From Saprospiraceae bacterium (GTDB lineage Bacteria > Bacteroidota > Bacteroidia > Chitinophagales > Saprospiraceae), in contig JAKVCU010000064.1 of assembly GCA_022448955.1 (NCBI GenBank), forward strand, positions 1 through 64,000: a stretch of DNA of 64,000 nt, given 5' to 3'. The position numbers and the translations under genes are program-made. Shown here piece after piece: positions 46,537 through 55,267 of the stretch (positions within the stretch are counted from its first letter, which is position 1; every line of letters starts with the position of its first letter). The notes under the pieces are model-generated. The model saw only the letters and a list, made by a program, of their open reading frames with translations. It did not search any database and was not told where the DNA came from.

Positions 46537-46615
46537 TTTTATTAGAATTGACAGCCGTAATTGATTAATCCTCGATTTGTCATAAGGATGATAATAAACA
46601 AATCATCCTTACAGA

Positions 46616-46972
46616 CTAATCCTTTTTCAACTCCTGAGTATATTTAGCAACAGCTTTAATTTTATCCTCATTTAATAAACTTTTAAATGCAGCCATGGTA
46701 TTGCGACCATTAGTAATTACTTGGATGCGTTCATCTAGCGAAAGCTTACTTTCTGTTAGGTTTGCAGCACCACTAGCACCCATATCACCATACAATCCGT
46801 GGCAGGTAATACAATATTGCTTGTAGATTTTTTTGCCATCAATCTTTGGTGGAGTTTTGCTAGCTGTCTTTTTTGCTTTTGCAATAGTAGAGCCTGTATT
46901 TGAGGTAGTTTCTGTTTGCCCACAAGCAATAATTAGTCCGGCCGCAAGAAAGAAAAATAATACCTTTTTCAT
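46616..46972 (-). CDS. Class I cytochrome c lipoprotein
   Basis: A 118-residue protein with signal and lipobox IIACG (Cys17). Heme is attached at CITCH (CxxCH) in KKIYKQYCITCHGLYGD; a distal Met is supplied in NTMAAF. Small mono-heme electron carrier anchored in the envelope. No oxidase subunit is adjacent. Confidence 0.9.
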   Translation of the reverse strand: MKKVLFFFLAAGLIIACGQTETTSNTGSTIAKAKKTASKTPPKIDGKKIYKQYCITCHGLYGDMGASGAANLTESKLSLDERIQVITNGRNTMAAFKSLLNEDKIKAVAKYTQELKKD

Positions 46973-47216
46973 TTGTGTATTACAGTTTTAAGAATTCTTA
47001 ATGATTGAGATTTAAAGGTAAAACAAAAAATACAATCTTGAGTTCTCTTGCCTCTTTGGACTGACAAATCTTTGACGATGGTCGATAAATCTAGTATTTT
47101 CCTGAGACTTTAATTATTTTAGAGCTTAAATCGGAAAATGATCAAATTTGACTTTACACAACTATGTTGTCGAAGCATTTGTTATTTAAATAAAACTACA
47201 AAATAAAATAAGTTAG

Positions 47217-48062
47217 ATGACTAATCAACGAAATCAAGCCCCAGTACAAGGTCGGTTAATTACAACTGGCGTAATCGCATTTATTCTTCTTATTGTTATT
47301 GTATCTTTCTCCAATGCTATCTTTTTAACAATTGATGCCGGTGAAAGAGGCGTTTTGTTCCAGCGATTTGGTGGTGGATTGGATAAAGAAAATATTTATA
47401 ATCCTGGATTCCATGTTATTGCTCCTTGGAACGAAATGTACCGTTATGAAGTACGTGAAAAGCAATTGGAAGAAGAAATGGAGGTACTATCTAGTAATGG
47501 TTTGAATATTAAAGTAGATGTTACCGTTCGTGTAAACCCTAGTTATAATAAAATTGGAGACCTTCACGAAAAATTCGGTAAAGAATACCTAAATACCTTA
47601 GTGAGAGCTGAAACACGATCTTCGGTTCGTAAGATTATTGGTAGATTCACACCGGAGGAGTTGTACTCGACTCGTCGTGATGAGGTACAGCAATTAATCC
47701 AAAAAGACTTGGAAGCAGTGCTAGATGATAACTATGTAGAATTGCGCGCCTCGTTAATCCGGGACATTGCTTTACCTGAAAAGGTACAAAAAGCAATTGA
47801 GGATAAAATCGAAGCAGAGCAGCTGGCGCTAAAATATGAGTATATCTTGGATCAAGAGCGAAAAGAAGCGGAGCGTAAAACGATCGAAGCACAAGCTAAA
47901 GCTGATGCTAACAAGATTTTGAATGCTAGTTTGACAGAAAAAATTCTTCAGGATAAAGGTATTGAAGCTACGCTTCAATTAGCGAATTCTCCTAACTCTA
48001 AAGTAATTGTAGTTGGAGGTGATGGTAGTCAGGGTTTACCTTTAATTCTGGGAGGTAATTAA
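47217..48062 (+). CDS. Prohibitin-type SPFH/Band-7 protein
   Basis: A 281-residue membrane-anchored protein. TM helix at about 15-38, then the SPFH core: IDAGERGVLFQRFGGG, NPGFHVIAPW, LNTLVRAETRSSVRKIIGRFTPEELYSTRRD (in segments). C-terminal coiled coil rich in Glu/Ala/Lys (EAERKTIEAQAKADANKIL). Prohibitin-like scaffolds assemble membrane domains or regulate proteases such as FtsH. Followed by two repeat copies. Confidence 0.9.
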   Translation: MTNQRNQAPVQGRLITTGVIAFILLIVIVSFSNAIFLTIDAGERGVLFQRFGGGLDKENIYNPGFHVIAPWNEMYRYEVREKQLEEEMEVLSSNGLNIKVDVTVRVNPSYNKIGDLHEKFGKEYLNTLVRAETRSSVRKIIGRFTPEELYSTRRDEVQQLIQKDLEAVLDDNYVELRASLIRDIALPEKVQKAIEDKIEAEQLALKYEYILDQERKEAERKTIEAQAKADANKILNASLTEKILQDKGIEATLQLANSPNSKVIVVGGDGSQGLPLILGGN

Positions 48063-48084
48063 AAAGGTATTTGGAATTTGTTCT

Positions 48085-48224
48085 TTTAAGCGGCTAGACA
48101 AAATTGCTTGTATAATAAATTCGTCAGCTCAAAAATCGTAAGTAACTGACGATAGGTAAGTTACGCATGAATTTAGAGCTGACTGAAAGAATTTATTATA
48201 CCAATTTTCTAGCCTACCTGCTTA
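48085..48224 (+). repeat. Palindromic repeat, copy F
   Basis: The best-preserved copy. Left end TTAAGCGGCTAGACAA... TATAATAAATT (48085-48120). Core 48139-48169, 31 bp (TAACTGACGATAG then AGTTACGCATGA). Arms gtcagctc (48122-48129) and gagctgac (about 48175-48183). Right end (atttattataccaattttctagcc ... gctta in parts) is an inverted, gapped form of the left end. Confidence 0.85.
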
Positions 48225-48296
48225 AGCGGCTAGACAAAATTGCTTGTATAATAAATTCCAGCCTAGCTGCAGGCACGGGCTCGGGCAAACTACTCA
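48222..48296 (+). repeat. Palindromic repeat, copy G (truncated)
   Basis: Its first 37 bases (48222-48258) repeat 48085-48121 exactly. The core is missing and the sequence runs directly into ccagcctagctgcaggc and gggctcgggcaaactact, the right-end module. Confidence 0.8.
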
Positions 48297-48444
48297 GCCA
48301 TTTTTTTAAATAAGGCCAAAACTTATGGTCTTAGCAAAAGCTAATGGAGTAGTGTTTTCTGAACTAAATATCAACAAATTAGTAGCAGATAGAGCCAATT
48401 AATAAACGCTAAATACGATATGACAGAAAGCTTTTTATCACTCT

Positions 48445-48476
48445 CTATTAGGTGCAGTTTATACTGCACCTAATAG
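48445..48476. terminator. Perfect 14-bp hairpin after pdeM
   Basis: Arms 48445-48458 and 48463-48476 (CTATTAGGTGCAGT and complement), loop TTAT. It begins immediately after the pdeM stop codon, so it terminates the repair operon, though no long T-tract follows. Confidence 0.65.
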
Positions 48477-48477
48477 A

Positions 48478-49116
48478 TTATACGCGCAAAACAGTATCTT
48501 CCGCTACCACAAATACCTGATCATCTTCTTCCACTCCTATAGTAGCCATACCTGTAAAGCTTCCAAATGCTGGTAAAATCCCTTGCTTTTTACCAAAAAA
48601 GAAACATGCTAGTTTCAGGCGCTGCTTGCCTGAGCCACTTAACCATACACATGGGTGAATATGTCCCGCAATATTATATAGCACCTTATCCTCGCAAGGT
48701 TCATGAGAAAATAGGAAAGGGGGCTCTTTCAAAAAATCATGCAATCCTAGCCCAAAACGTTCATATTGATCTCTGGATAAAATATCATGATTACCTACTA
48801 CCAATTCAAAACGGATCGTGTTGAATTGTTTTATTAGGTCACCCAAACTCTCCCAAGCTATATTGTAAGTGCTGTGAAATAAATCTCCTAAGAATAGGAC
48901 CCGCCTTGGCTTAAAATTGATAATTAAATAGAGTAACTTATCCCAGTTTTCATCTCCTGCTGTGGCCGGAACAGGAATTCCTTCCTTCCGGAAGTGTGCC
49001 ACTTTCCCTAAGTGCAAATCAGATAATAAAAGCGTTGATTTTTCTTCCCAGAAAAGTGCTTTCAATGGATGAAGATGAAAACTTTGATTCAAAAAGGTGA
49101 ATAAGGTAGATTTCAT
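48478..49116 (-). CDS. pdeM: Ligase-associated DNA-damage-response nuclease PdeM
   Basis: A 212-residue calcineurin-like metallophosphoesterase. Metal ligands appear as SDLHLGK, GDLFHST, GNHD, and SHEP/GHIHP. Homologues are manganese-dependent endonucleases or phosphodiesterases in bacterial DNA repair clusters. Last gene of the four-gene leftward operon; 4 nt behind the helicase. Partner of the ligase and Lhr-like helicase. Confidence 0.92.
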   Translation of the reverse strand: MKSTLFTFLNQSFHLHPLKALFWEEKSTLLLSDLHLGKVAHFRKEGIPVPATAGDENWDKLLYLIINFKPRRVLFLGDLFHSTYNIAWESLGDLIKQFNTIRFELVVGNHDILSRDQYERFGLGLHDFLKEPPFLFSHEPCEDKVLYNIAGHIHPCVWLSGSGKQRLKLACFFFGKKQGILPAFGSFTGMATIGVEEDDQVFVVAEDTVLRV

Positions 49117-49120
49117 GTTA

Positions 49121-51577
49121 TTAACTAATCAGCTGTAATTTCATTTTTTTAATACGATCTTCCAATTTTTCAGAACTGAGTTTTTGGCGTAAGCGATCCG
49201 TAATAATCGGGAAGGAAAAGGGACTTGCTTTATTTATTTTTTTAAATAGTATTGTTTGAGATTGAATCCTTCGCAGGCAAGCTCTTAACCTAGCTTCTTC
49301 CAATTGAAAATTATTCACCTCATCATAGGCTTGTAATAATAACAAATTATTTGGCTCATAATCGTTAAATACTTGGAAGAATAGTTGAGAAGAGGATTGC
49401 AAATGACGATCTTTTTTCTGTTTCCCCGGAAATCCCCTAAATATCAAACCAGCAATGCTGGCAATATCTCGGAATTTCCGCTTGGCCATTTCTGCCGAAT
49501 TAATGCTGGCTTGTATATCTTGATTCAAATTTTTGGTAGTAAATAGACCATGAAGAATCTCTTCATCAAGATGAATTTCTTGATCAGATAGTAATTCAAA
49601 ACCATAATCATTCATACCGATAGAAAAACTAATCGGCTGCAATTGGGCTAATCGATAAGCAATTAAAGCCCCCATACCTTCATGTACATAGCGCCCTTCA
49701 AACGGATAAAATAAAAGGTGATAACCTTCTCTACTTTTGAAATATTCGATGAGGAATTCCTGCTTACTTGGAATAGCAGAACGTCGTTCTTGAATGTCAA
49801 TGAGTGCTTGTAAAGTATCTAATTCTATATCTTGAATTTTGCCTGAGCAAATTTCATCCATCTTTTCTCTGATGAATTTGGACAACTGAGAAGATAATTG
49901 CATTCGACTGCCCATCCAAGCTGGAACTTTGCCTGTTTTTTTCTTGCTTTTTTTGACCTGAACTGTCATGTCTTTAATACGTACCAATTCTAGACTCCGC
50001 CCTGCAAACCAAAAAATATCTCCTACTTGGAGCTGTGCGACAAACCATTCTTCAATCGTCCCCAATCTTCCACCACTGACATATTTTACTTTTAAGTCAC
50101 CGCCGCTCACTATCGTACCCATAGATAGACGATGCCGCATAGCAATGCGACGACTGTCTACTTTATAGACACCGTCTTCGATGATTACTTTTTTATATTC
50201 GTCATAGGCTTGCAAAGAATTTCCACCAGAATGGATAAAATCCAAGCACCAAGCCCATTCATCTTCTGAAATACTATTATAAGAATAGGTTTGTTTTATC
50301 TCTTTGAAAATTTGTTTTGGGCGAAAGCCGTCTGATACAGCCAGTGTGACCAAATACTGAATCAAAACATCAAAAGAACGGATATATGGTATCCTACTTT
50401 CTAGTTCTCCTCGCTGAACTGCCATGCGTAGTGCTGCACCTTCCATCAATTCTAAAGAATGGGTAGGTACAAAATAAATTTTGCTTAATGCCCCCGGAGC
50501 ATGCCCACTTCGCCCAGCTCGCTGAATAAAGCGAGCAACTCCTTTTGGACTTCCTATTTGCACAATACACTCCACTGGCCTAAAATCAACCCCCAAATCT
50601 AGGCTTGATGTACATACCACAGCTTTGAGCCTACCCTCATGCAAGGCATCTTCTACCCAACTTCTTAGCTTTTGGTCAATAGAACCGTGGTGCATGGCTA
50701 TGAGGCCTGCCAAATTAGGATCTGCATCCAATAGATTTTGATACCATATTTCGCATTGTGCGCGGGTATTGGTGAAGATGAGTGTGCTTTGGTTAGTATG
50801 TATAATTGGAATGACCTTATCCAAAAGCGTTATCCCCAAATGGCCGGCCCAAGGAAATGTTTCTATTTCGTCCGGTAGGATGGTTTCTACTTCAATAGCT
50901 TTTGTAATACCTGAGCGAATAATTTTATATGGAGCACTTTTACCATCTCCTAGTAATACGTCAATGGCTTCTTGCATATTGCCAATAGTTGCTGATATCC
51001 CCCATGTTTTTAATGCAGGTAACATGCCGTTTAGCCGAGAAAGCGCCAACTCGATTTGTACCCCTCTTTTGGTACCAATTAATTCATGCCATTCGTCAAT
51101 GACGACGGTTTTTAGGTGTTTAAAATATCTTGGGTACTGCTTTGTTGCTAATAGTAAATGTAAGCTTTCAGGGGTGGTGATGAGTATCTCGGGGGCCTTG
51201 CGCTTTTGTTTAGCCTTTTCAGATGAGGAGGTATCACTGGAGCGAATACCCACTTTCCAGTTTAGGCCTAAATCATCTGCTGCTCTCTGCGCTGCTGCTT
51301 GAATATCTTTGGTAAGCGCACGAATTGGCGTAATCCAAATGGCTTGCAAACCATTATTTTCTTTAATAAAGTCTTTGCTATCTCTAATAAACTCAAGCAA
51401 AATCGGCAAGATCAAGGCATAGGTTTTTCCACTTCCGGTAGGCGCATTTACTAAACCATTCAAGCCGGTTAAATGTGCTTCCCATGCTTGCTCTTGGAAA
51501 GGAAAAGGCACCCAACCTTGTTTCTTGAACCAAGACTGGCCTTTTTGTATAAGTTCTTTATTTGATTGTTGGACCAA
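49121..51577 (-). CDS. Lhr-like DEXH-box helicase of ligase-associated cluster
   Basis: An 818-residue SF2 helicase. Walker A NAPTGSGKTYAL, motif II VVIDEWHEL (DEWH), motif III ISATIGN, and motif VI FIQRAGRSGH. Behind it lie the winged helix and Lhr-core domain (ending about 800). Lhr-core helicases unwind RNA:DNA and DNA:DNA in repair. Overlaps nothing; the HD-Pnk gene is 6 nt upstream. Second-to-last gene of the operon. Confidence 0.92.
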   Translation of the reverse strand: MVQQSNKELIQKGQSWFKKQGWVPFPFQEQAWEAHLTGLNGLVNAPTGSGKTYALILPILLEFIRDSKDFIKENNGLQAIWITPIRALTKDIQAAAQRAADDLGLNWKVGIRSSDTSSSEKAKQKRKAPEILITTPESLHLLLATKQYPRYFKHLKTVVIDEWHELIGTKRGVQIELALSRLNGMLPALKTWGISATIGNMQEAIDVLLGDGKSAPYKIIRSGITKAIEVETILPDEIETFPWAGHLGITLLDKVIPIIHTNQSTLIFTNTRAQCEIWYQNLLDADPNLAGLIAMHHGSIDQKLRSWVEDALHEGRLKAVVCTSSLDLGVDFRPVECIVQIGSPKGVARFIQRAGRSGHAPGALSKIYFVPTHSLELMEGAALRMAVQRGELESRIPYIRSFDVLIQYLVTLAVSDGFRPKQIFKEIKQTYSYNSISEDEWAWCLDFIHSGGNSLQAYDEYKKVIIEDGVYKVDSRRIAMRHRLSMGTIVSGGDLKVKYVSGGRLGTIEEWFVAQLQVGDIFWFAGRSLELVRIKDMTVQVKKSKKKTGKVPAWMGSRMQLSSQLSKFIREKMDEICSGKIQDIELDTLQALIDIQERRSAIPSKQEFLIEYFKSREGYHLLFYPFEGRYVHEGMGALIAYRLAQLQPISFSIGMNDYGFELLSDQEIHLDEEILHGLFTTKNLNQDIQASINSAEMAKRKFRDIASIAGLIFRGFPGKQKKDRHLQSSSQLFFQVFNDYEPNNLLLLQAYDEVNNFQLEEARLRACLRRIQSQTILFKKINKASPFSFPIITDRLRQKLSSEKLEDRIKKMKLQLIS

Positions 51578-51583
51578 TGATCA

Positions 51584-52732
51584 CTATTTGTTATTCGATA
51601 ACATCGAGAATTCATCTTTGTTGTCTTGGACAAAATATTCTACTTCATGTGCTTCATCTTTACTAGGGATTTCGAGCTTATAAAGCATTTGCTCAATCAC
51701 TTTTTTAGGAACTACCCATTCTCGATGATTATTTTGCAAAAGCAAAAGCTTAAAAGGAACTTCAATATAATCTATTCGAATCTTAGCCTTATAAGGTGAA
51801 AATAGATCGACCAATCGCTGTCGTGCCTTTCTACTGATATTGGTGGCATTCCATACAAATGGAATTTGTTTTCGCAAATAATCTTTGGCTTTTTCCTTGG
51901 CTAATTGAACCAGCTTTCCTGTTCTTTTTTTATCACCAGGAGCAATTTTATATTTTCTGCGAAGCTGGTCTAGGGATACCATTGGCCAATCCCCATAGTG
52001 CTTTTGGATGTGCGCGTCTTTCCCCGCTCCAGGTAATCCACACAAAATAACCATTTCTCCTTCTAGATCATTAAATGGTAGATAGTTGGTATATACATTC
52101 TCTTTACGGAAAAAGTGAAACTTGGATAGATTACTTGGAAATTTTTTGGAGATACTCCAACATTCTTGCTCTTGGCAATAGGCCTCAAAGAGCGCTACTC
52201 TTTCCAGCATTTCGTTTTGGTCTGAGCAAATTCTACCTTTTACATCCGCTTCCGCTAAATATGTGAGTAATTGGGTGTTGAGCTGAAAACTGCATTGAAG
52301 GAGGGCTTTTAAAGGCTTCGGTTTTTCAAATATCCATAGGGGGAGGCCATGATAACGAACTAAGTTTACTACTTGCTCACGTACATGAAAAGGGGTTTTT
52401 CCTGCTGTATAAAGCATGGTTTGTACACTTTGTGCTCCTTTTTTGGCATGACCTCTAGAGCTTATGCGGCCATTCTCTTCTAATATCGTTGTTGACCGTT
52501 TTTCTATGTCGTGGAGCAGCGCAGCTGCTTTTAAGTATTCTTGCTGCTGTTGTGGTAATGCTTGAAATTTCAGATCTTTTTTTAGTTCTTCTAATACCAT
52601 GAAGGTATGTGTAGCCACATCGCCTTCTTGATGGAATATTGGATCCTGTGGAGTGTCTTTAAGAGCAGACATCCAAGGACAATGTTCATTGATATACTTG
52701 GGATCATATTGATCCATATATTTCCAGTACAT
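51584..52732 (-). CDS. HD-Pnk: HD phosphohydrolase fused to polynucleotide kinase
   Basis: A 382-residue end-healing enzyme. HD module, residues 1-180: His42 in THTFM, His74-Asp75 in LLHDIEKRS, His95, His128 in RYHGLP and Asp163. C-terminal P-loop kinase: GLPGAGKDAH (232-241), DQLRRKYKI and FVWNATNISRKARQRL. The same architecture is described for HD-Pnk from Runella: the HD half removes 2',3'-cyclic or 3' phosphate, the kinase half phosphorylates 5'-OH. Reaction inferred from homologous architecture. Sits 3 nt after the ligase gene. Confidence 0.88.
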   Translation of the reverse strand: MYWKYMDQYDPKYINEHCPWMSALKDTPQDPIFHQEGDVATHTFMVLEELKKDLKFQALPQQQQEYLKAAALLHDIEKRSTTILEENGRISSRGHAKKGAQSVQTMLYTAGKTPFHVREQVVNLVRYHGLPLWIFEKPKPLKALLQCSFQLNTQLLTYLAEADVKGRICSDQNEMLERVALFEAYCQEQECWSISKKFPSNLSKFHFFRKENVYTNYLPFNDLEGEMVILCGLPGAGKDAHIQKHYGDWPMVSLDQLRRKYKIAPGDKKRTGKLVQLAKEKAKDYLRKQIPFVWNATNISRKARQRLVDLFSPYKAKIRIDYIEVPFKLLLLQNNHREWVVPKKVIEQMLYKLEIPSKDEAHEVEYFVQDNKDEFSMLSNNK

Positions 52733-52735
52733 GCT

Positions 52736-53437
52736 TTACTTATTTTTTGGTGCATGTTCCCAGATGAGCGGTGCACGTTTCCAATTTCTACGCCAATGTA
52801 TATCTGTTTTGACATGCTGCGCTCGGACATATTTGAAAACATTACTACTGAAATTGTTAATATGGAATGATTCTGCATTTCGGCTAACAATACCTTCCAT
52901 ATTACATGCTTGTTGGGTATCTGCATCAATACTTTGAAATTTAGATCTTTGTTGAGCCTCTTTGATTAAGGAAGATTGAAATTTTTTTTCAATAGGCGAA
53001 AATGGAATTTCAATTTCAGGTACAACAGGGAAATCTAATAGATCTGCATAAAACTTAACATCCTCCCAACTCAGCCACTGGTCGTTTTGCCTTACGGCAA
53101 ATACATAAAAATGCTGTTCTAAAGCTTCGTATCTAATCGAATGAATAGCGTACAGGTTTTCACCAAAGACTTCAAGGTTATCTAAATCATTTTTGATGAA
53201 ATGCCATTTTTCTTTTAGATAATTGGCCCACGGATGAATGGTAGTAGCTGCGTGTGATCGAGCGAAAACGCCATGTTGATTGAGGCAGGTATTCTCGCCA
53301 TCTAGTTTTTCAGTATGGACGATAGTATCCCATTGTTGGAGATAATCCCAATAATGGTGATGGATACGATCATTATTAGTCGTACCCGGTGAAAACGTAT
53401 AATGATAGGTACGGCTGTATTTTTTTGAAATAGCCAT
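52736..53437 (-). CDS. ATP-dependent RNA-ligase-type polynucleotide ligase
   Basis: A 233-residue ligase with all nucleotidyl-transferase motifs: I TEKLDGENTC (AMP-accepting Lys44), III LEVFGENLYAIH, IV NMEGIVSR, V NVFKYVRAQ. No C-terminal OB-fold or NTD is evident, so it is a minimal RNA-ligase-like ligase. I chose the ATG at 53437 (MAISKKY), because the 45 extra residues of the upstream frame begin before an intrinsic terminator. First gene of the repair operon. Confidence 0.88.
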   Translation of the reverse strand: MAISKKYSRTYHYTFSPGTTNNDRIHHHYWDYLQQWDTIVHTEKLDGENTCLNQHGVFARSHAATTIHPWANYLKEKWHFIKNDLDNLEVFGENLYAIHSIRYEALEQHFYVFAVRQNDQWLSWEDVKFYADLLDFPVVPEIEIPFSPIEKKFQSSLIKEAQQRSKFQSIDADTQQACNMEGIVSRNAESFHINNFSSNVFKYVRAQHVKTDIHWRRNWKRAPLIWEHAPKNK

Positions 53438-53560
53438 GATGATTAATGCTAAACACCCCAAGGTGTAGGGAATATGATATAGATTTATATTTAGAATAAG
53501 AGCTACATGGCCATTGTTTTGTAATAATACAACGGATAGAAGAGAATAGTTCCAAAAAAA

Positions 53561-53584
53561 GAACTTGACCAACAGGTCAAGTTC
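53561..53584 (-). terminator. Intrinsic terminator ending the upstream leftward gene
   Basis: GAACTTGACC (53561-53570), loop AACA, GGTCAAGTTC (53575-53584), perfect 10-bp stem; on the leftward strand followed by seven T. It isolates the repair operon from the T9SS gene to its right. Confidence 0.85.
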
Positions 53585-53628
53585 GAAATTCCCCTTACAT
53601 TACTTTAGAACCTAAGTCTTTATATTGT

Positions 53629-53673
53629 CTGCCGTACATTCATTCCCAATAAAACTTGAGAATGAATCGGCAG
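53629..53673 (-). terminator. Secondary hairpin upstream of the terminator
   Basis: CTGCCG (53629-53634) with CGGCAG (53668-53673) and ATTCATTC (53638-53645) with GAATGAAT (53660-53667), with a 3-nt bulge. No T-tract; it may add to the terminator or be a relic of a repeat. Confidence 0.35.
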
Positions 53674-53905
53674 GAATAATGATCACAACGTATAAAATGT
53701 TTACTAAAGGATCTACCAGATCATTACTGATATGGTAGACCGATATGGTCTAATACTTAAATCGGCGAGTTTTGGATTGACTCATGTTTAGAACACATTA
53801 TTAATTTTGGCAGATAAAATAATGTATTACATTTTCACAGTGTTTATAGTGCTTTGTCAAGTTACTCTCTTTCAAGAGGTGGATTATAGAGTGTCCGCAA
53901 ACAAA

Positions 53906-55090
53906 CTATTTTGTTAAGGTAAGTTTGCGAACCTCTATTCCTTCACTTGTTGTAATTTTTAAAAAATAAAGTCCAGAAGCGTATTTACTCCAATCTAAAT
54001 CTACACTAGATATGGATTGGCTTTTCAAGTTTTGATAATCAACTTGCTGCCCATTAGCAGCAGTAACTTCCACTTTTTCCAATAAAAGATTGATATCTTC
54101 TGCTTCTATCCGAAGGATGTCTTTAACTGGATTAGGAAATATTTTAAAGTTGTTTTTATTTATTTCAGTAGTTGATGTTGGTATTTGTTGATTAAATGTG
54201 TGTGTGCTACCATATGCTGAGATCGGGTTATTTCCCTGAGCCATTATTACAGCATTTTGTAATTCTACCTCTACTTCTTGAGAAATAATAACAATGTCTT
54301 CCATTACTATGGACAGTTTACCTATTAGCCCTTGTCCTGTGGTGGAAGCTTGGCCTCTTTTAATAATCGCGACTTCAGTTCTTTTATCGTCATTATTAAA
54401 ACCATCCCATTCTCTCGAGAAATATTTCAAAGAAGTAGTATCTCCTAACCAACCATTGGCTATAGGCTCAAATTTGATACTATTATCAACAATCTGAAAC
54501 TGATTGTAATCAATTACAAAGCTTACTCCAGTAAAATCCTCAATATCTTGAGGGCTATTGATATAGACATCAAACGTAATGTTATTACCACCACTTACTT
54601 CTGTTACATCAGTAGTTATAAATATTGTTGGTGCGTTAGGCGATGAGGCTTGATTAGGGATCCATGGTAGTGCTCCTTCGGTTATTTCAAATAAGTTATC
54701 CAGAATTCCCTCTTCAAAATCAAGGTCATCTACCTTTCCATCACCATTGCAATCAGCATAAGAAAAATTAAGGCCGTTGTAAAAGTTATTCTCCCACAAG
54801 CTTTCTATAGGGAGTGTTTGTTCATCGAAAAAATCAGATGTAGGATTAAACCTACTAGCTCCTTCTTTATCATAGGCTAAGCCCCAAAAGAGTGCATCAT
54901 GGCGATTCACGTGACCATCATTGTTGATGTCTCCAGGTCTTATTGTTATATTTTCTTGCGCCATATTAGATGAAGCAAAAAGACATAAACCTAGGATGAG
55001 CATAAATTTTGTTAATGGCCTTTGCACTAAATCTTCGTTTTTAAATTCTATAACAAAGATATTACCCCAGTTGAAGTTTGACAAGTACAT
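53906..55090 (-). CDS. T9SS-secreted protein with dockerin-like and cohesin-like parts
   Basis: About 394 residues if begun at the ATG at 55090; but a GTG at 55027 or ATG at 55003 gives a better signal peptide (KFMLILGLCLFASS..., ending NMAQ). Behind it, two Ca-binding repeats of dockerin type, GDINNDGHVNRHDAL and DCNGDGKVDDLDF. Then a cohesin-like beta domain, TDVTEVSGGNNITFDVYINSPQ, and at the C-terminus IFPNPVKDILRI ... SGLYFLKITT (T9SS sorting signal). Extracellular, function unknown. Confidence 0.7.
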   Translation of the reverse strand: MYLSNFNWGNIFVIEFKNEDLVQRPLTKFMLILGLCLFASSNMAQENITIRPGDINNDGHVNRHDALFWGLAYDKEGASRFNPTSDFFDEQTLPIESLWENNFYNGLNFSYADCNGDGKVDDLDFEEGILDNLFEITEGALPWIPNQASSPNAPTIFITTDVTEVSGGNNITFDVYINSPQDIEDFTGVSFVIDYNQFQIVDNSIKFEPIANGWLGDTTSLKYFSREWDGFNNDDKRTEVAIIKRGQASTTGQGLIGKLSIVMEDIVIISQEVEVELQNAVIMAQGNNPISAYGSTHTFNQQIPTSTTEINKNNFKIFPNPVKDILRIEAEDINLLLEKVEVTAANGQQVDYQNLKSQSISSVDLDWSKYASGLYFLKITTSEGIEVRKLTLTK

Positions 55091-55267
55091 TTTTCTAAGT
55101 TTTTCAGTGGTTTTTGAAAAATAAAAATAAAAACATTTAGGGGGATTCGAGATGTCTTTACTTGTAAATACTTGAAAAGCAGTTGTTTTTGTGTTTTATA
55201 AATTATATTTATTTATATTTGTTGGTAGTATTTTTTCAAGTTGACAATAGTTTCGAAATCAAGGAAA

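Larger units (their letters stand above)
48063..48477. other. Intergenic region with two tandem repeat copies
   Basis: Repeat copies F and G cover 48085-48300. From 48301 to 48440 I see nothing. A strong terminator hairpin lies at 48445-48476. Confidence 0.6.
53438..53905. other. Intergenic region with hairpins upstream of the repair operon
   Basis: Contains two hairpins (53561-53584; 53629-53673) and a third weak one (TCTACCA near 53711 with TGGTAGA near 53732). Leader of the ligase lies between 53438 and 53560. No coding potential seen. Confidence 0.5.

Noticed and set aside
10562-48296. Integron attC sites
   Set aside because: No RYYYAAC/GTTRRRY core sites, no integrase, and gene content between copies is not cassette-like.
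48085-48300. CRISPR array in tandem repeats
   Set aside because: Only two unequal copies, with hairpin core in one; spacing of 137 bp, no spacers or cas genes.
50769-51302. 177-residue antisense frame within the helicase
   Set aside because: Opposite to a gene with complete helicase motifs; composition is that of a shadow.
53438-53572. Longer N-terminus for the ligase
   Set aside because: Would begin inside an intrinsic terminator of the preceding gene.
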